From Sphingobium sp. C100 (GTDB lineage Bacteria; Pseudomonadota; Alphaproteobacteria; Sphingomonadales; Sphingomonadaceae), in the NCBI RefSeq assembly GCF_000508185.1, contig NZ_AYOY01000013.1, forward strand, positions 1-64,000: a stretch of 64,000 nt of DNA, in the 5' to 3' direction. Positions 43,170 to 52,150 of this stretch are shown here, piece by piece (the stretch's first letter is position 1; every line of letters begins with the position of its first letter). The notes beneath the pieces are model-generated. The model ran no database searches. It was not told where the DNA came from and was given only the letters and a program-made list of their open reading frames with translations. A program made the position numbers and the translations under genes.

Positions 43170-45535
43170 AGCGTCACCCGATTGAGACGCAGCGCGTTGG
43201 TGACGACGCTGACGGATGACAGGGCCATCGCCGCAGCGGCGATGACAGGCGACAGAAGGATGCCGAACACCGGATAGAGCAGCCCGGCGGCGATGGGGAC
43301 GCCAGCGGCATTGTAGATGAAGGCGAAGAACAGGTTCTGGCGTATGTTGGCCATCGTTGCCTCGCTCAGGCGCCGCGCCCGCACGATGCCGTTGAGATCA
43401 CCCTTGAGCAGTGTGATCCCGGCGCTTTCGATGGCGACATCGGTGCCCGAACCCATGGCGATGCCGACGTCCGCCGCCGCGAGAGCGGGCGCGTCGTTCA
43501 CCCCATCGCCAGCCATGGCAACGACATGGCCTTCGCGCTGCAGCCGCAGGACGACAGCGCTCTTCTGATCGGGCAGCACCTCGGCTTCAACCGCATCGAT
43601 GCCTAGTTTCCGGGCCACCGCCTCGGCGGTTGTCCGGTTGTCGCCCGTCAACATGACGACGCTCACGCCCTCTTTTCGCAAGGCGGCCAGCGCCTCCGCT
43701 GTGGTTGCCTTGATCGAGTCCGCAATGGCGAGAATTCCGGCGACCCGGCCATCAACGGCCGCGAAAATCGCCGTCGCTCCGTCCGCCCGCAGCTCATTGG
43801 CGCGTGCAGCCGCGGCTGACACATCGATGCCATTCTCTTTGAGATAAACGGCGCCGCCCAGAAAGATCCGCTTGCCGTCCACGGTCCCGACCGCGCCCTT
43901 TCCGGTAGGCGAGTCAAAGTCGGAAACCTCGGGAACGTCGATGTCACGATCCTTCGCGGCCGCGACGATCGCGAGCGCCAGCGGATGCTCCGACGCCCGC
44001 TCGACGCCCGCCGCCAGGCGAAGAAGATCGTGCTCCGAAAAGCCGTCCATCGCCACGATATTCGTGACCGATGGGCGCCCTTCTGTCAGCGTGCCGGTTT
44101 TGTCGACGACGATCGTGTCGACCTTTTCCATGCGCTCCAGCGCCTCGGCATTCTTGATCAGGACACCGAGGCCGGCCCCCCGTCCGATCCCGACCATGAT
44201 CGACATCGGCGTCGCGAGACCCAGCGCGCAGGGACAAGCGATGATCAGCACCGCGACCGCGGCCACGAGGCCATGCGCCAGTCGCGGTTCTGGACCCCAT
44301 ATTCCCCAGATCGCAAAGGAGAGCAGTGCGACGGCAAGCACTGCCGGCACGAACCAGCCCGCAACCTTGTCGGCCATGCGCTGGATCGGCGCGCGCGAAC
44401 GCTGCGCATCTGCCACCATCTGGACGATCCGCGCCAGCATCGTATCCCGGCCAACCTTGTCCGCGCGTATGACGAGCGATCCTGTTTGGTTTATCGTGCC
44501 CGCCACTACATGGGCATCGACCGTCTTCGTCACCGGCATCGACTCGCCAGTCACCATGGACTCGTCGATCGAAGAGCGGCCGTCCTCGACAATCGCATCC
44601 ACAGGCACCTTTTCGCCGGGGCGGACGCGCAACCTGTCGCCGACCACGATCAGGTCAATCGCGACTTCCTCGTCGTGACCATCCGGCAGGATCCGGCGGG
44701 CAGTCTTGGGTGCCAGATTGAGCAGGGCCTTGATCGCGCCCGATGTCCGCTCTCGCGCGCGCAGCTCGAGAACCTGCCCAAGGAGCACGAGGACGGTGAT
44801 GACCGCGGCGGCCTCGAAATAGATGGCGACCGTGCCATCCATCATGCGGAATGCCGCCGGGAATATTCCGGGGGCAAGCGTGGCCACCACGCTATAGGCC
44901 CAGGCGACACCGGTTCCCATCGCGATCAGCGTGAACATGTTCAGGTTTCGCGTCCGAATGGACGCCCAACCGCGCTCGAAAAACGGCCAACCGGCCCAAA
45001 GCACGACGGGGGTCGCCAAAGCGAGCTGAACCCACCCTGATATTCGCTCGGGGACGAGTTGATGAAGCGCGGGGAAAAGGTGTCCGCCCATTTCGAGTAG
45101 GAATATGGGCACCGTCAGCGCCAGGGCGATCCAGAAGCGCCGTGACATATCGACGAGTTCAGGGCTCGGGCCTGATTCCGCCGTTATGAGCTCGGGCTCG
45201 AGTGCCATGCCGCAGATCGGGCAAGGACCGGCACGATCTTTTCGGATCTCCGGGTGCATCGGACAAGTCCAAATCGTGCCAGGTTCTGCGGCCGTGGGCG
45301 TGTCGCCCCCGCTCGACAGATATCGTTCCGGCTCGGCGACGAACTTCGCCCGACATCCGGCACTGCAGAAGTGAAACTCCTGGTCGCCGTGTGAGGCATG
45401 GTGCGCGGTCGCGCCGGGATCGACCATCATGCCGCAGACAGGATCCTTCGCTGTCGTCGGACCTTGCGGCTCGCGGTGCTTTCCAGCGCAACAGTTATGC
45501 GCACCAGATGTGTTCGCGGAAATAGGATCGGTCAT
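43166..45535 (-). CDS. copA: Copper-translocating P-type ATPase with YHS and metal-binding N-terminus
   Basis: A 789-residue protein. The N-terminus has a Cys/His start, a YHS domain ([22 protein letters not shown]) and a heavy-metal-binding segment ([19 protein letters not shown]). Then P1B membrane domain with [12 protein letters not shown] near 437, DKTGTLTEG near 477 and [10 protein letters not shown]. It exports Cu(I) from the cytoplasm. The order is copA then cueR on one strand. Confidence 0.92.
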   Translation of the reverse strand: MTDPISANTSGAHNCCAGKHREPQGPTTAKDPVCGMMVDPGATAHHASHGDQEFHFCSAGCRAKFVAEPERYLSSGGDTPTAAEPGTIWTCPMHPEIRKDRAGPCPICGMALEPELITAESGPSPELVDMSRRFWIALALTVPIFLLEMGGHLFPALHQLVPERISGWVQLALATPVVLWAGWPFFERGWASIRTRNLNMFTLIAMGTGVAWAYSVVATLAPGIFPAAFRMMDGTVAIYFEAAAVITVLVLLGQVLELRARERTSGAIKALLNLAPKTARRILPDGHDEEVAIDLIVVGDRLRVRPGEKVPVDAIVEDGRSSIDESMVTGESMPVTKTVDAHVVAGTINQTGSLVIRADKVGRDTMLARIVQMVADAQRSRAPIQRMADKVAGWFVPAVLAVALLSFAIWGIWGPEPRLAHGLVAAVAVLIIACPCALGLATPMSIMVGIGRGAGLGVLIKNAEALERMEKVDTIVVDKTGTLTEGRPSVTNIVAMDGFSEHDLLRLAAGVERASEHPLALAIVAAAKDRDIDVPEVSDFDSPTGKGAVGTVDGKRIFLGGAVYLKENGIDVSAAAARANELRADGATAIFAAVDGRVAGILAIADSIKATTAEALAALRKEGVSVVMLTGDNRTTAEAVARKLGIDAVEAEVLPDQKSAVVLRLQREGHVVAMAGDGVNDAPALAAADVGIAMGSGTDVAIESAGITLLKGDLNGIVRARRLSEATMANIRQNLFFAFIYNAAGVPIAAGLLYPVFGILLSPVIAAAAMALSSVSVVTNALRLNRVTL

Positions 45536-45561
45536 GGCTCGTCTCCTTGTCGACGCTAAAC

Positions 45562-45592
45562 AATCTGGGGTCTGACATCGTGTCAGGGTCAA
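45562..45592 (-). promoter_or_regulatory. CueR-type copA promoter
   Basis: On the minus strand: TTGACC (45592-45587), a 19-bp spacer holding the dyad CTGACA-CGA-TGTCAG, then CAGATT (45567-45562). The 19-bp spacer is the hallmark of MerR-family promoters, which need DNA distortion by the activator. It is 27 bases before the copA start. Confidence 0.8.
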
Positions 45593-45635
45593 GGCCCCGG
45601 TTCAAATATTCTGTCCGCCAGACGCTGGAGCCTGA

Positions 45636-46523
45636 TTATTCGAGCAAGAGATTGTGGATCGCGGTCGCTGCCTTGGCCGCCTGACCCGCCGCGACGGCAA
45701 TCTGGTCCAACCCTTCGACGACGTCGCCGGCAGCGAACAGGCCGCTGATCGATGTTCGCTGGTGGTCGTCGACGATGATGCAACCCGACGCGCTCAACGA
45801 AGCACCGGCTACCCGCGCGAGCTCTGATCTTCCGGAACTTCCGAGCGCGACATAGAGCGTATCGAAGCTGAGCGATTGGCCATCGGACAGGCGCACGAGA
45901 ACATCATCATCGTTTATCGATAATGTTTGTATGGCGGCACGTTCGACCGCAATTCCGCCGTCCGCAAGATCAGCTTGGTCGGCAAGAGAAAGCTGCACGG
46001 ATTCTTCAGTGAGCAGGGTAACGGTTTCGCTGTAGCGCCGCACGAAGATCGCCTCGGCCGCTCCATGCTCCGAGCAGCCCAGGACTGCCACGCGCTTGCC
46101 GCGCACCTCGTACGCATCACAAATTGGGCAGTAGCGGATGAGGCCGCGCGAAACGCCTCTGTCATGTGCAGCTTGGGCGAGGTTGGGTCGGTGGTTTGCA
46201 ACGCCCGGCGCAAGCAACACCGTCCGCGCCTCGAGGGTGCGGGAACTCATGCCCACGGCAAAGCCTGTCTTGGACTGCATGATACCGAGGGCCACGTCAC
46301 TGACCAATTCCGCACCGTAGCCGACAGCGTGCTGACGCATACGCGACAACAACTCCTCACCAGATATCCCTTCCGGGAAGCCGATGAGATTATGCGTCGT
46401 GGGAATGCTGGCGGCACGTCCGGCCCCGGCGTCGATAACCAACGTGGCACGCAGAAATCGACCCAGGTAGGTGGCAGCTGTCAGGCCTGCGGGGCCTCCG
46501 CCAATGATAATGCAGTCGTACAT
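45636..46523 (-). CDS. Thioredoxin-reductase-like flavoprotein
   Basis: A 295-residue FAD/NAD(P) protein. FAD motif IIIGGGPAGLTAATYLGR, redox pair in RYCPICDAYEV (CPIC), NAD(P) motif VAVLGCSEHGAAEA (atypical, no GxGxxG) and GLFAAGDVVEGLDQIAVAAG. GGCGAGG precedes ATG 46523. It may reduce a disulphide partner, but the weak dinucleotide motif leaves the donor open. It lies just upstream of the copA promoter region. Confidence 0.7.
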   Translation of the reverse strand: MYDCIIIGGGPAGLTAATYLGRFLRATLVIDAGAGRAASIPTTHNLIGFPEGISGEELLSRMRQHAVGYGAELVSDVALGIMQSKTGFAVGMSSRTLEARTVLLAPGVANHRPNLAQAAHDRGVSRGLIRYCPICDAYEVRGKRVAVLGCSEHGAAEAIFVRRYSETVTLLTEESVQLSLADQADLADGGIAVERAAIQTLSINDDDVLVRLSDGQSLSFDTLYVALGSSGRSELARVAGASLSASGCIIVDDHQRTSISGLFAAGDVVEGLDQIAVAAGQAAKAATAIHNLLLE

Positions 46524-46835
46524 GCGCACCTCGCCGACGGTGATCCTCATTTCTATTACGCGCGCTCGCCCATCTTCCCTCGCATGCCCTTCGATGTTTT
46601 GAAGAAATTGCTGGCCGGGGCGAGGGGTGCGCGCCGCCGGTGCGTAAGTCAGTAGTAGCCCGTCGAGAGACTCGATGGGCCATTCGGGAGCCCACGGGTC
46701 GCAGCGTGGAGCGGGGCGAGCGTCCAAGGGAAGACCTGATCGAACCAACGATCATCCGCTTGGCCGTTCGTCCCGCGATGGGCGGAACTGTTGGCTCCTT
46801 GGCACTTGCGAGCGCAAGTGCAGGGGGAGGTATAA
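46524..46835. other. About 310 bases without a gene; upstream region of fliQ
   Basis: Only short unrecognised frames. Near the right side a perfect hairpin at 46802-46821 (GCACTTGC, GAGC loop, GCAAGTGC) directly precedes the fliQ ribosome site. Confidence 0.5.
46802..46821 (+). promoter_or_regulatory. Hairpin before the fliQ ribosome site
   Basis: GCACTTGC-GAGC-GCAAGTGC, an 8-bp perfect stem with a 4-base loop, immediately before AGGGGGAGG and ATG 46836. No T-run follows, so it is not a terminator; an operator or RNA control element is possible. Confidence 0.45.
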
Positions 46836-47108
46836 ATGGAGACCTACAGTCCTTTTTCTGTGTCGATGGGACGTGCGCTTTGGGTCATGGCCATGGTAGC
46901 GGGACCGCCTTTGATCATCATGGGTGTCGTGGGGCTGGTCATCTCGATTATTCAAGCCGCGACGTCGATCAACGAGCAAACGGTCAGCTTCGTGCCTAAA
47001 TTGCTCGCGCTGCTGCTATTCCTGGTCCTCTTTGGTACCGCGATGGGAGCATTGCTTGTCGATTATACGCGCGACCTCCTCATCCACATTCCAGACGACA
47101 TCCAGTGA
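46836..47108 (+). CDS. fliQ: FliQ-like export-apparatus protein, orphan
   Basis: 90 residues with two helices. SMGRALWVMAMVAGPPLIIM, QAATSINEQTVSFVPKLLAL and LLVDYTRDLLIHIP closely follow the FliQ/SctS pattern (FliQ is 89 residues). FliQ forms part of the export gate of flagella and type III secretion. No other flagellar or secretion gene is in this window. A strong GGGGGAGG site suggests it is translated. Confidence 0.78.
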   Translation: METYSPFSVSMGRALWVMAMVAGPPLIIMGVVGLVISIIQAATSINEQTVSFVPKLLALLLFLVLFGTAMGALLVDYTRDLLIHIPDDIQ

Positions 47109-47220
47109 ACAGCGAGGCAATCGACTTCCGCATGGCGTGGCAGGGATCAGGAATCTGGCCTGCCGTCGACCACAATGCTAGCCTCTCGAGCTCATCGAGT
47201 AATCGACAAAGGGGGACGGT

Positions 47221-48504
47221 TTGGCGGATTTTGAATTGCTGGCACGGCAACTCATTCAGCGATGGAAGGAAGATCCGAACGCGACCTATCAGAGCTGGTT
47301 TTTGTGGGACGAGCGGATCAAGAATTTCCGCTCCATCCGCCGCGGTCTGGCCCAGGTGGTCGCCGAGATCGAGACGGGACGATTTGGCGTCGCTTATCGC
47401 GGCTCGTCGCTGGAAACCGTGGTTCATTCGGTCGCGGAACAACGGCAGATCTTCAAGGGGGCAGATCATGCCTTTTTGTGGAAGCCAAAGCTGCGGATAC
47501 CGGACATTTATGAGAACGCGGCGCATCAGCGCGCCTTTGGCCGGTTGCTGGATCACTGCGCGTGCTGCGATACGGCGGAAGAAATTATTTCCGGCATCCA
47601 TACGATCGACCGGCTGAACATTAAGGGGCTCGGGCCAGCGGTCGCCAATCTCCTGTATTTTCTGCATCCGACGCTGGTGCCGCCGTTCAACACGGCGATC
47701 GTTAACGGGTACAACAAGCTCACGGGCGGAAAGGTCAAGCTGGGGAGTTGGCCGCATTTCCTGGCAATGCGGTCGGAGGTTCTCGATCTCAATGAACAAT
47801 TCCGGGATCTGCTGTCCAACGATCTTGGCGCCATTGGCGGTCTATTGTTCGACATCGGCTCAGGCCGATATCCGGCCCCGCCCCGCGGTGAGGAGGATCA
47901 AAGCGCTAGCGGCTGGACAGCTCGTCTCGAGCAAGCCCGGGCAGAAGCGCAGAACCTCAATAAGGCTGTTCAGAAGCAGGGCGAAAGCGATCGCACCCAT
48001 TCGGAAATTCAAGCCTGGCTCCGCGATATCGGTCGGGCGCTTGGCTATGATGTCTGGATAGCGGCCAATGATCGCGGCCGTCTTCATAACGGGATACGCC
48101 TTGGGGAGGGGTGCCTTGAAAGCTTGCCAGCTTCCATTTCCACCTCGACCGGCGGCGACGCCATCCGCCTGATCGATGTGTTGTGGCTCGAACAGGGCGG
48201 TGATCGTGTTGCGGCGGCTTTCGAGGTGGAGCACTCGACTTCGATCTATTCCGGCATAGTGCGCATGCTCGACCTGGCCCTGAGCGGGAGCGCACTACAC
48301 GCAACCGCTGGGCTGTTCCTCGTCGCCCCGGACGCCCGAGAAGCCGACGTGCGGGCGCAACTGGCGCGCCCCGCCTTCAGCCGTGTCGCCGATCTCGAGA
48401 TCGCCTATCTTCCCTATGGCGAGCTGGAGCGGCACAAGGAGGCAATTTCGCGGTTCGGATCAGGGCTGAAGGCGATCAAGGCCATAGCCCGCACACTGCC
48501 CTAA
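47221..48504 (+). CDS. Putative nuclease-like protein (HhH plus D...ExE)
   Basis: A 427-residue soluble protein starting at TTG 47221 with GGGGGA five bases before. Near residues 123-160, HTIDRLNIKGLGPAVANLLY has a helix-hairpin-helix look. A coiled region (about 240-262) follows, then IRLIDVLWLEQ and AAFEVEHSTSIYSGI near 320-345, which resembles a PD-(D/E)xK core with E in the last position. It could be a restriction or DNA-damage protein; no methyltransferase partner is nearby. Confidence 0.5.
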   Translation: MADFELLARQLIQRWKEDPNATYQSWFLWDERIKNFRSIRRGLAQVVAEIETGRFGVAYRGSSLETVVHSVAEQRQIFKGADHAFLWKPKLRIPDIYENAAHQRAFGRLLDHCACCDTAEEIISGIHTIDRLNIKGLGPAVANLLYFLHPTLVPPFNTAIVNGYNKLTGGKVKLGSWPHFLAMRSEVLDLNEQFRDLLSNDLGAIGGLLFDIGSGRYPAPPRGEEDQSASGWTARLEQARAEAQNLNKAVQKQGESDRTHSEIQAWLRDIGRALGYDVWIAANDRGRLHNGIRLGEGCLESLPASISTSTGGDAIRLIDVLWLEQGGDRVAAAFEVEHSTSIYSGIVRMLDLALSGSALHATAGLFLVAPDAREADVRAQLARPAFSRVADLEIAYLPYGELERHKEAISRFGSGLKAIKAIARTLP

Positions 48505-48515
48505 AAATCTCTCAC

Positions 48516-49451
48516 TCACATTCCCGATGCTGGTGGCGCAAGCAGCCCAAGCCACGCGACCAGCGCGAGGATCGCGATTGCGCAACTGCTTTCGATCAGG
48601 AGGCTCCGGCGTAATGCTCCGACTGCGGCTGCGCCCTCTCCGCGCTCCAACGCAGCCGCGAGCGCCGGCGTCAGAAAAAAGCGGTTCGCCGCGGCCAGGA
48701 GGAGCATCGCACCGAAAAGCAGCAACTTGCCTAGAAGCAGGATGCCATAGAGGGTGGTGAAAAGTGCGCCGAGTTTCGATGGCCCAATCAATATCCAACT
48801 ATTTACGAGGCCCGAGACAATCAGCAGGCCGACGACAATCGAGCCAACTCTTGCAAATCCGTCCAATGCCCGGTGGGAAAGATGGATATGCTCGGCCGCC
48901 ATGCGCGTAGCGGACCGGAAGATCAGGAGACAGAGGCCACATAGCGCCCCTATCCAGGTCCCGGCCGCCAGCAGATGGGTGATGTCTGCGGCCAGGTGGA
49001 GCCAGCCAAGTGCGCCTTCATCGGCGGCTCCATGGCCGGTCCACGCCAGCGTAGAAAGTGCCACGGCGGCCGTGATCGAGAGCGAAGCCAATGCGAAGGT
49101 CGGCCGCTGCCATCCCACGATCGAGAAATACAACACTAACAGGAGAGCGGCGATACGCAGCTGCCAAACGGTGCCGATCGTCGTGCCCGAGATTACCAGG
49201 CTGACCGTCGCGCGGTCGACCTCGCCGATGGCGACTCCGCCCATCGATGCGGCCAATACCATGACGCCCAGGATCGACAATCCGATGCCGACCAGAGCGA
49301 TGGTGGCGAGAACGGGACGGAAGCGCAGGACCGAGCCGGATTGCCGCTCGGCCCCGCGCAGCGTGTAGAGCCCGAACATCGGCAGCCCAAACAGGAGCAT
49401 GAGATCAAGATATAGCCCCAGCCTGACGGCGGTCGCTACCGTGTCTGGCAC
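48516..49451 (-). CDS. copD: CopD-type copper resistance membrane protein
   Basis: A 311-residue protein with eight predicted helices; LHLAADITHLLAAGTWIGAL is the conserved CopD segment with its His and Trp residues. CopD is thought to move copper across the inner membrane together with CopC. It lies three bases after copC in the same operon, served by the ECF-type promoter at 49875-49901. Confidence 0.85.
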   Translation of the reverse strand: MPDTVATAVRLGLYLDLMLLFGLPMFGLYTLRGAERQSGSVLRFRPVLATIALVGIGLSILGVMVLAASMGGVAIGEVDRATVSLVISGTTIGTVWQLRIAALLLVLYFSIVGWQRPTFALASLSITAAVALSTLAWTGHGAADEGALGWLHLAADITHLLAAGTWIGALCGLCLLIFRSATRMAAEHIHLSHRALDGFARVGSIVVGLLIVSGLVNSWILIGPSKLGALFTTLYGILLLGKLLLFGAMLLLAAANRFFLTPALAAALERGEGAAAVGALRRSLLIESSCAIAILALVAWLGLLAPPASGM

Positions 49452-49454
49452 CCC

Positions 49455-49835
49455 TTACTTGACCTTGAACGTGTAGCTGCCCTGGACGCGATGCGTGTCG
49501 GTGGACACGATGTGATAGTCGACCTTGTACGTCCCGGCAGACAGCGGCTTGGCGAAGGTCGCAACAAGCGTCTTGCCATCGGGGGCGAGGGCAACCTTGA
49601 CGCCATTCATCTTCATCGGCCCCATCTTCATGCCGGGCATTTCGGTCATGGTCAGGTCGATGCCGGAAAATTGAGCAACGAGCGCCTCGGAAAAAACGAG
49701 CTGAACTTTTGTAGGGGCGGTGACCACCGCGTCGGCGGCGGGCATCGCAGTCGCCAGCCTGGGGTGTGCCTGAGCGGCCGTGGCTACGATTGCAGAGGCG
49801 GCCAGCGCAACCGCAAAAACTGTCTTACGAAACAT
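49455..49835 (-). CDS. copC: CopC periplasmic copper-binding protein
   Basis: A 126-residue protein. ATG 49835 is preferred because GGAGA lies five bases before it; an upstream ATG at 49847 contains that site. Sec signal (MFRKTVFAVALAASAIVATA, AQA), mature start HPRL (copper-binding His), Met-rich MTEMPGMKMGPMKMNG and the second His site STDTHRVQG. It carries copper in the periplasm. Confidence 0.88.
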   Translation of the reverse strand: MFRKTVFAVALAASAIVATAAQAHPRLATAMPAADAVVTAPTKVQLVFSEALVAQFSGIDLTMTEMPGMKMGPMKMNGVKVALAPDGKTLVATFAKPLSAGTYKVDYHIVSTDTHRVQGSYTFKVK

Positions 49836-49874
49836 CGATTTCTCCATGCGCGGCGGTACTGCCGACAATTCGAA

Positions 49875-49901
49875 TTACGCACGGCCGCCCGTGACCCCTC
49901 A
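49875..49901 (-). promoter_or_regulatory. ECF-type promoter 1, for copCD
   Basis: On the minus strand: TGAGGGGTC (49901-49893), 11 bases, TGCGTAA (49881-49875), 40 bases before the copC start. It shares both boxes and the exact spacing with the sites at 49981 and 52056. Confidence 0.72.
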
Positions 49902-49980
49902 ACGATGCCGCCACAATTCTTAGGCGAGCGCCGCACCCGACCTTCTGAGTTCGGTGAACGAGGATGATTTTCATAGGCCA

Positions 49981-50007
49981 TGAGGGGTCGAGGCGCCCCG
50001 CGCGTAT
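49981..50007 (+). promoter_or_regulatory. ECF-type promoter 2, for the cytochrome c and sigma operon
   Basis: TGAGGGGTC (49981-49989), 11 bases, CGCGTAT (50001-50007), 56 bases before the cytochrome c start. It is divergent from the copCD promoter, and could also serve the sigma-factor genes downstream, giving autoregulation. Confidence 0.72.
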
Positions 50008-50063
50008 GATCAAGTGGACGGCTTGGACACACCGGTCGCCCGAGATTTTGTGGGGAGGATGCA

Positions 50064-50660
50064 ATGGCAGATCCGCGGATGACAGGCATAAGGCGGCATT
50101 TGCCGAGCGGCCCCTTTCTTGCGATCGCGGCACTCGCCGTCGCTGCGGTCGGCGGTGTGGTGGTGTATGTCGGTGCATATGACATCGGCGCCGACTCGCC
50201 GCATAGCCGGCCTATCTACTGGATGATCGAGCAATTCCGGGATCGTTCTGTCGCTGTGCGCGCACGTAATGTCGTCGTCCCTGGCAATCTGATGGATGTA
50301 AAGCGCCTAGAGAGCGGCGCGGGGCTCTACACGGAGATGTGCAGTGGCTGTCATCTAGGGCCGGGCCTCGAGAAGACAGAGATCAGCCAGGGCCTGTATC
50401 CACGAGCCCCAGAGCTATTCCGGGAGCCACAAAGGTCGGCCAAGGAGCAGTTCTGGATGATCAAACATGGCGTCAAGCTCACGGCCATGCCGGCGTGGGG
50501 GAAAACGCACAGCGACGATTTGATTTGGGATATGGTGGCTTTTGTTCGTCAGCTACCGAAGATGTCGGCTGCGCAATATCAGGCCGCTGTCGCCAGCGCG
50601 CCGGAAGATCATGATGCGATGATGAAAGACATGCCAGGTATGGCGAAGACGGCGCCTTGA
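50064..50660 (+). CDS. Membrane-anchored monohaem cytochrome c
   Basis: A 198-residue protein with a helix at about 18-38 and haem motif MCSGCHLGPG near residue 93; Met ligand probably in TAMPAWGKTH. The end is EDHDAMMKDMPGMAKTAP, His/Met rich and possibly copper-binding. It may deliver electrons or sense metal in the periplasm. It precedes the sigma-factor genes by 113 bases. A decayed relative lies at 41881. Confidence 0.82.
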   Translation: MADPRMTGIRRHLPSGPFLAIAALAVAAVGGVVVYVGAYDIGADSPHSRPIYWMIEQFRDRSVAVRARNVVVPGNLMDVKRLESGAGLYTEMCSGCHLGPGLEKTEISQGLYPRAPELFREPQRSAKEQFWMIKHGVKLTAMPAWGKTHSDDLIWDMVAFVRQLPKMSAAQYQAAVASAPEDHDAMMKDMPGMAKTAP

Positions 50661-50773
50661 ATGGGTACTTGCGTCGGTCAGCGCGAGATATCGCGTCGCG
50701 TGCTGCCGGGTGACCAGGCATTGGGTAGCGTCGTCAGGCGCCAACGGGTGAGATCGAATGATGGGAATAGACG

Positions 50774-51055
50774 ATGAACATTGACCTTGACGGGCTTTTG
50801 AGCCGCTTGCGCACCGACGCCGTTCACCCAGGGCTTTCCGGTCTGGAGGAGGCTGTGTTCAGGCGCATTGCGGCGCGTCCGCAAGTTTCCACCGCGCAGC
50901 AGCTGACCCTTGGCATGGTGGCGGCGTTCGGCGCTGTATTGCTCGGCGTCGCCAGCAATGGTCTTGCAACGCCGGCCGAAGCGTCCGTGACATTATCTCC
51001 ATTTGGGCCGTCCAATCCGCTTGCGCCATCGACGCTGTTGGTGGGATCGCGATGA
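50774..51055 (+). CDS. CnrY-like anti-sigma factor
   Basis: 93 residues (CnrY is 95). N-terminal acidic-basic helix (MNIDLDGLLSRLRTDAVHPG; FRRIAARPQ) expected to hold the sigma factor, one helix (LTLGMVAAFGAVLLGVASNG) and a short periplasmic tail. ATG of the next gene overlaps its stop. Assignment relies mainly on gene order with the CnrX- and CnrH-like genes. Confidence 0.68.
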   Translation: MNIDLDGLLSRLRTDAVHPGLSGLEEAVFRRIAARPQVSTAQQLTLGMVAAFGAVLLGVASNGLATPAEASVTLSPFGPSNPLAPSTLLVGSR

Positions 51056-51489
51056 AGGCCAAGCTGCTTTTGCTGGTCGCAGTGGTGGCCTTTATCGCGG
51101 CGGTCGCTGGCGTCTTTCTGGGCCGGTATTTCTTTCCGCAACCGGTGGCTGCGGGTGTCGAACTGCATGAGGTGTTGCACGGAAAACTTGATCTGGACGC
51201 TCGTCAAAAGAGCCAGATCGATCTTCTTGAACAGCGTTTTGCTGTCCGCCGGCGGGCACTCGAACTTGAATTGCGGGCCGACAACGCACGGCTTGCAGAT
51301 GCCATTGAAGCCGAGCACGGCAACGGTCCGCGGGTAACAGCCGCTGTCGATCAATCACACCAGGCAATGGGCGAACTTCAGAAAGAGACGCTTGGCCACA
51401 TCTTCGCCATGCGCCAGATCCTGCGCCCGGATCAGGCCAGGACGTTCGATCAGGCGGTGGTTCATGCGCTCACCGACGACGTACGGTGA
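51052..51489 (+). CDS. CnrX-like periplasmic metal sensor
   Basis: 145 residues (CnrX is 148). One N-terminal anchor, then a helical periplasmic domain. The five metal ligands known in CnrX (His42, His46, Glu63, His119, Met123) are all present at a constant offset of three: His39 and His43 (ELHEVLH), Glu60 (LLEQRF), His116 and Met120 (GHIFAM). It should sense metal and release CnrY from the sigma factor. The surrounding genes point to copper rather than nickel or cobalt. Confidence 0.85.
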   Translation: MKAKLLLLVAVVAFIAAVAGVFLGRYFFPQPVAAGVELHEVLHGKLDLDARQKSQIDLLEQRFAVRRRALELELRADNARLADAIEAEHGNGPRVTAAVDQSHQAMGELQKETLGHIFAMRQILRPDQARTFDQAVVHALTDDVR

Positions 51490-52055
51490 GTCTGGATCTC
51501 AAGGCGTGTTCGGACGGTGAACTCGCGGCGTTGACCTTGGGTGGTCGCCAGGCGGCGTTCGCCGAGATTATGCATCGCCATCAGACACCGATTTTCCGTC
51601 TGGTTCGCGGTCTCGTGGTCAACGCGGACGAGGCGCTTGATCTGACGCAGGATTGCTTTGTCTCCGCCTTCGGCCATTTGCAGAAATATGATGGCGATCG
51701 CCCGCTGCGCGCCTGGCTGTCGCGCATCGCGATCAACAAATGCCGAGATTGGCGTCGCCGGCAGAAAGTGCGGCGATTGTTCACTTTCGGAGCGGGTCCA
51801 ACAGAGCAGGAGCGCGAAGCGGTCCCGGACGATAGCCCCTCTGCCCATGAAACGGTCTCGGGAAGGATGGAGCTCGCACGCCTCAATGCGGCGATCGCAC
51901 AGCTTTCGGCTCCGTTGCGCGAGGTACTCTTGCTGAGGACGGTAGAGGGAATGACCCAGGCGGAAACTGCGGCCGCGCTTGCGATCAGTGGCAAGGCTGT
52001 CGAGACGCGCCTGTACAGGGCTCGAAGCCGGCTCGCGGAAATATTGGCGGATTGA
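51486..52055 (+). CDS. CnrH-like ECF sigma factor
   Basis: 189 residues (CnrH is 191). GTG 51486 overlaps the sensor stop. Region 2: EIMHRHQTPIFRLVRGLVVN, ALDLTQDCFVSAF; region 4: LSAPLREVLLLRTVEGMTQA, ISGKAVETRLYRARSRLAEI. It probably recognises the three TGAGGGGTC-N11-YGCGTAW promoters in this region. Confidence 0.85.
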   Translation: MSLDLKACSDGELAALTLGGRQAAFAEIMHRHQTPIFRLVRGLVVNADEALDLTQDCFVSAFGHLQKYDGDRPLRAWLSRIAINKCRDWRRRQKVRRLFTFGAGPTEQEREAVPDDSPSAHETVSGRMELARLNAAIAQLSAPLREVLLLRTVEGMTQAETAAALAISGKAVETRLYRARSRLAEILAD

Positions 52056-52082
52056 TGAGGGGTCCGCCCAGGTCGTGCGTAA
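52056..52082 (+). promoter_or_regulatory. ECF-type promoter 3, for pcoAB
   Basis: TGAGGGGTC (52056-52064), 11 bases, TGCGTAA (52076-52082), directly after the sigma-factor stop and 68 bases before pcoA. Same boxes and spacing as the two sites at 49875-50007. Confidence 0.72.
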
Positions 52083-52150
52083 GCCTCAGAGAGTATGGTG
52101 CATAAGGCGTTCGCTGAGCCTTGCGCCTGATTTTGAACAAGGGAGACGAC

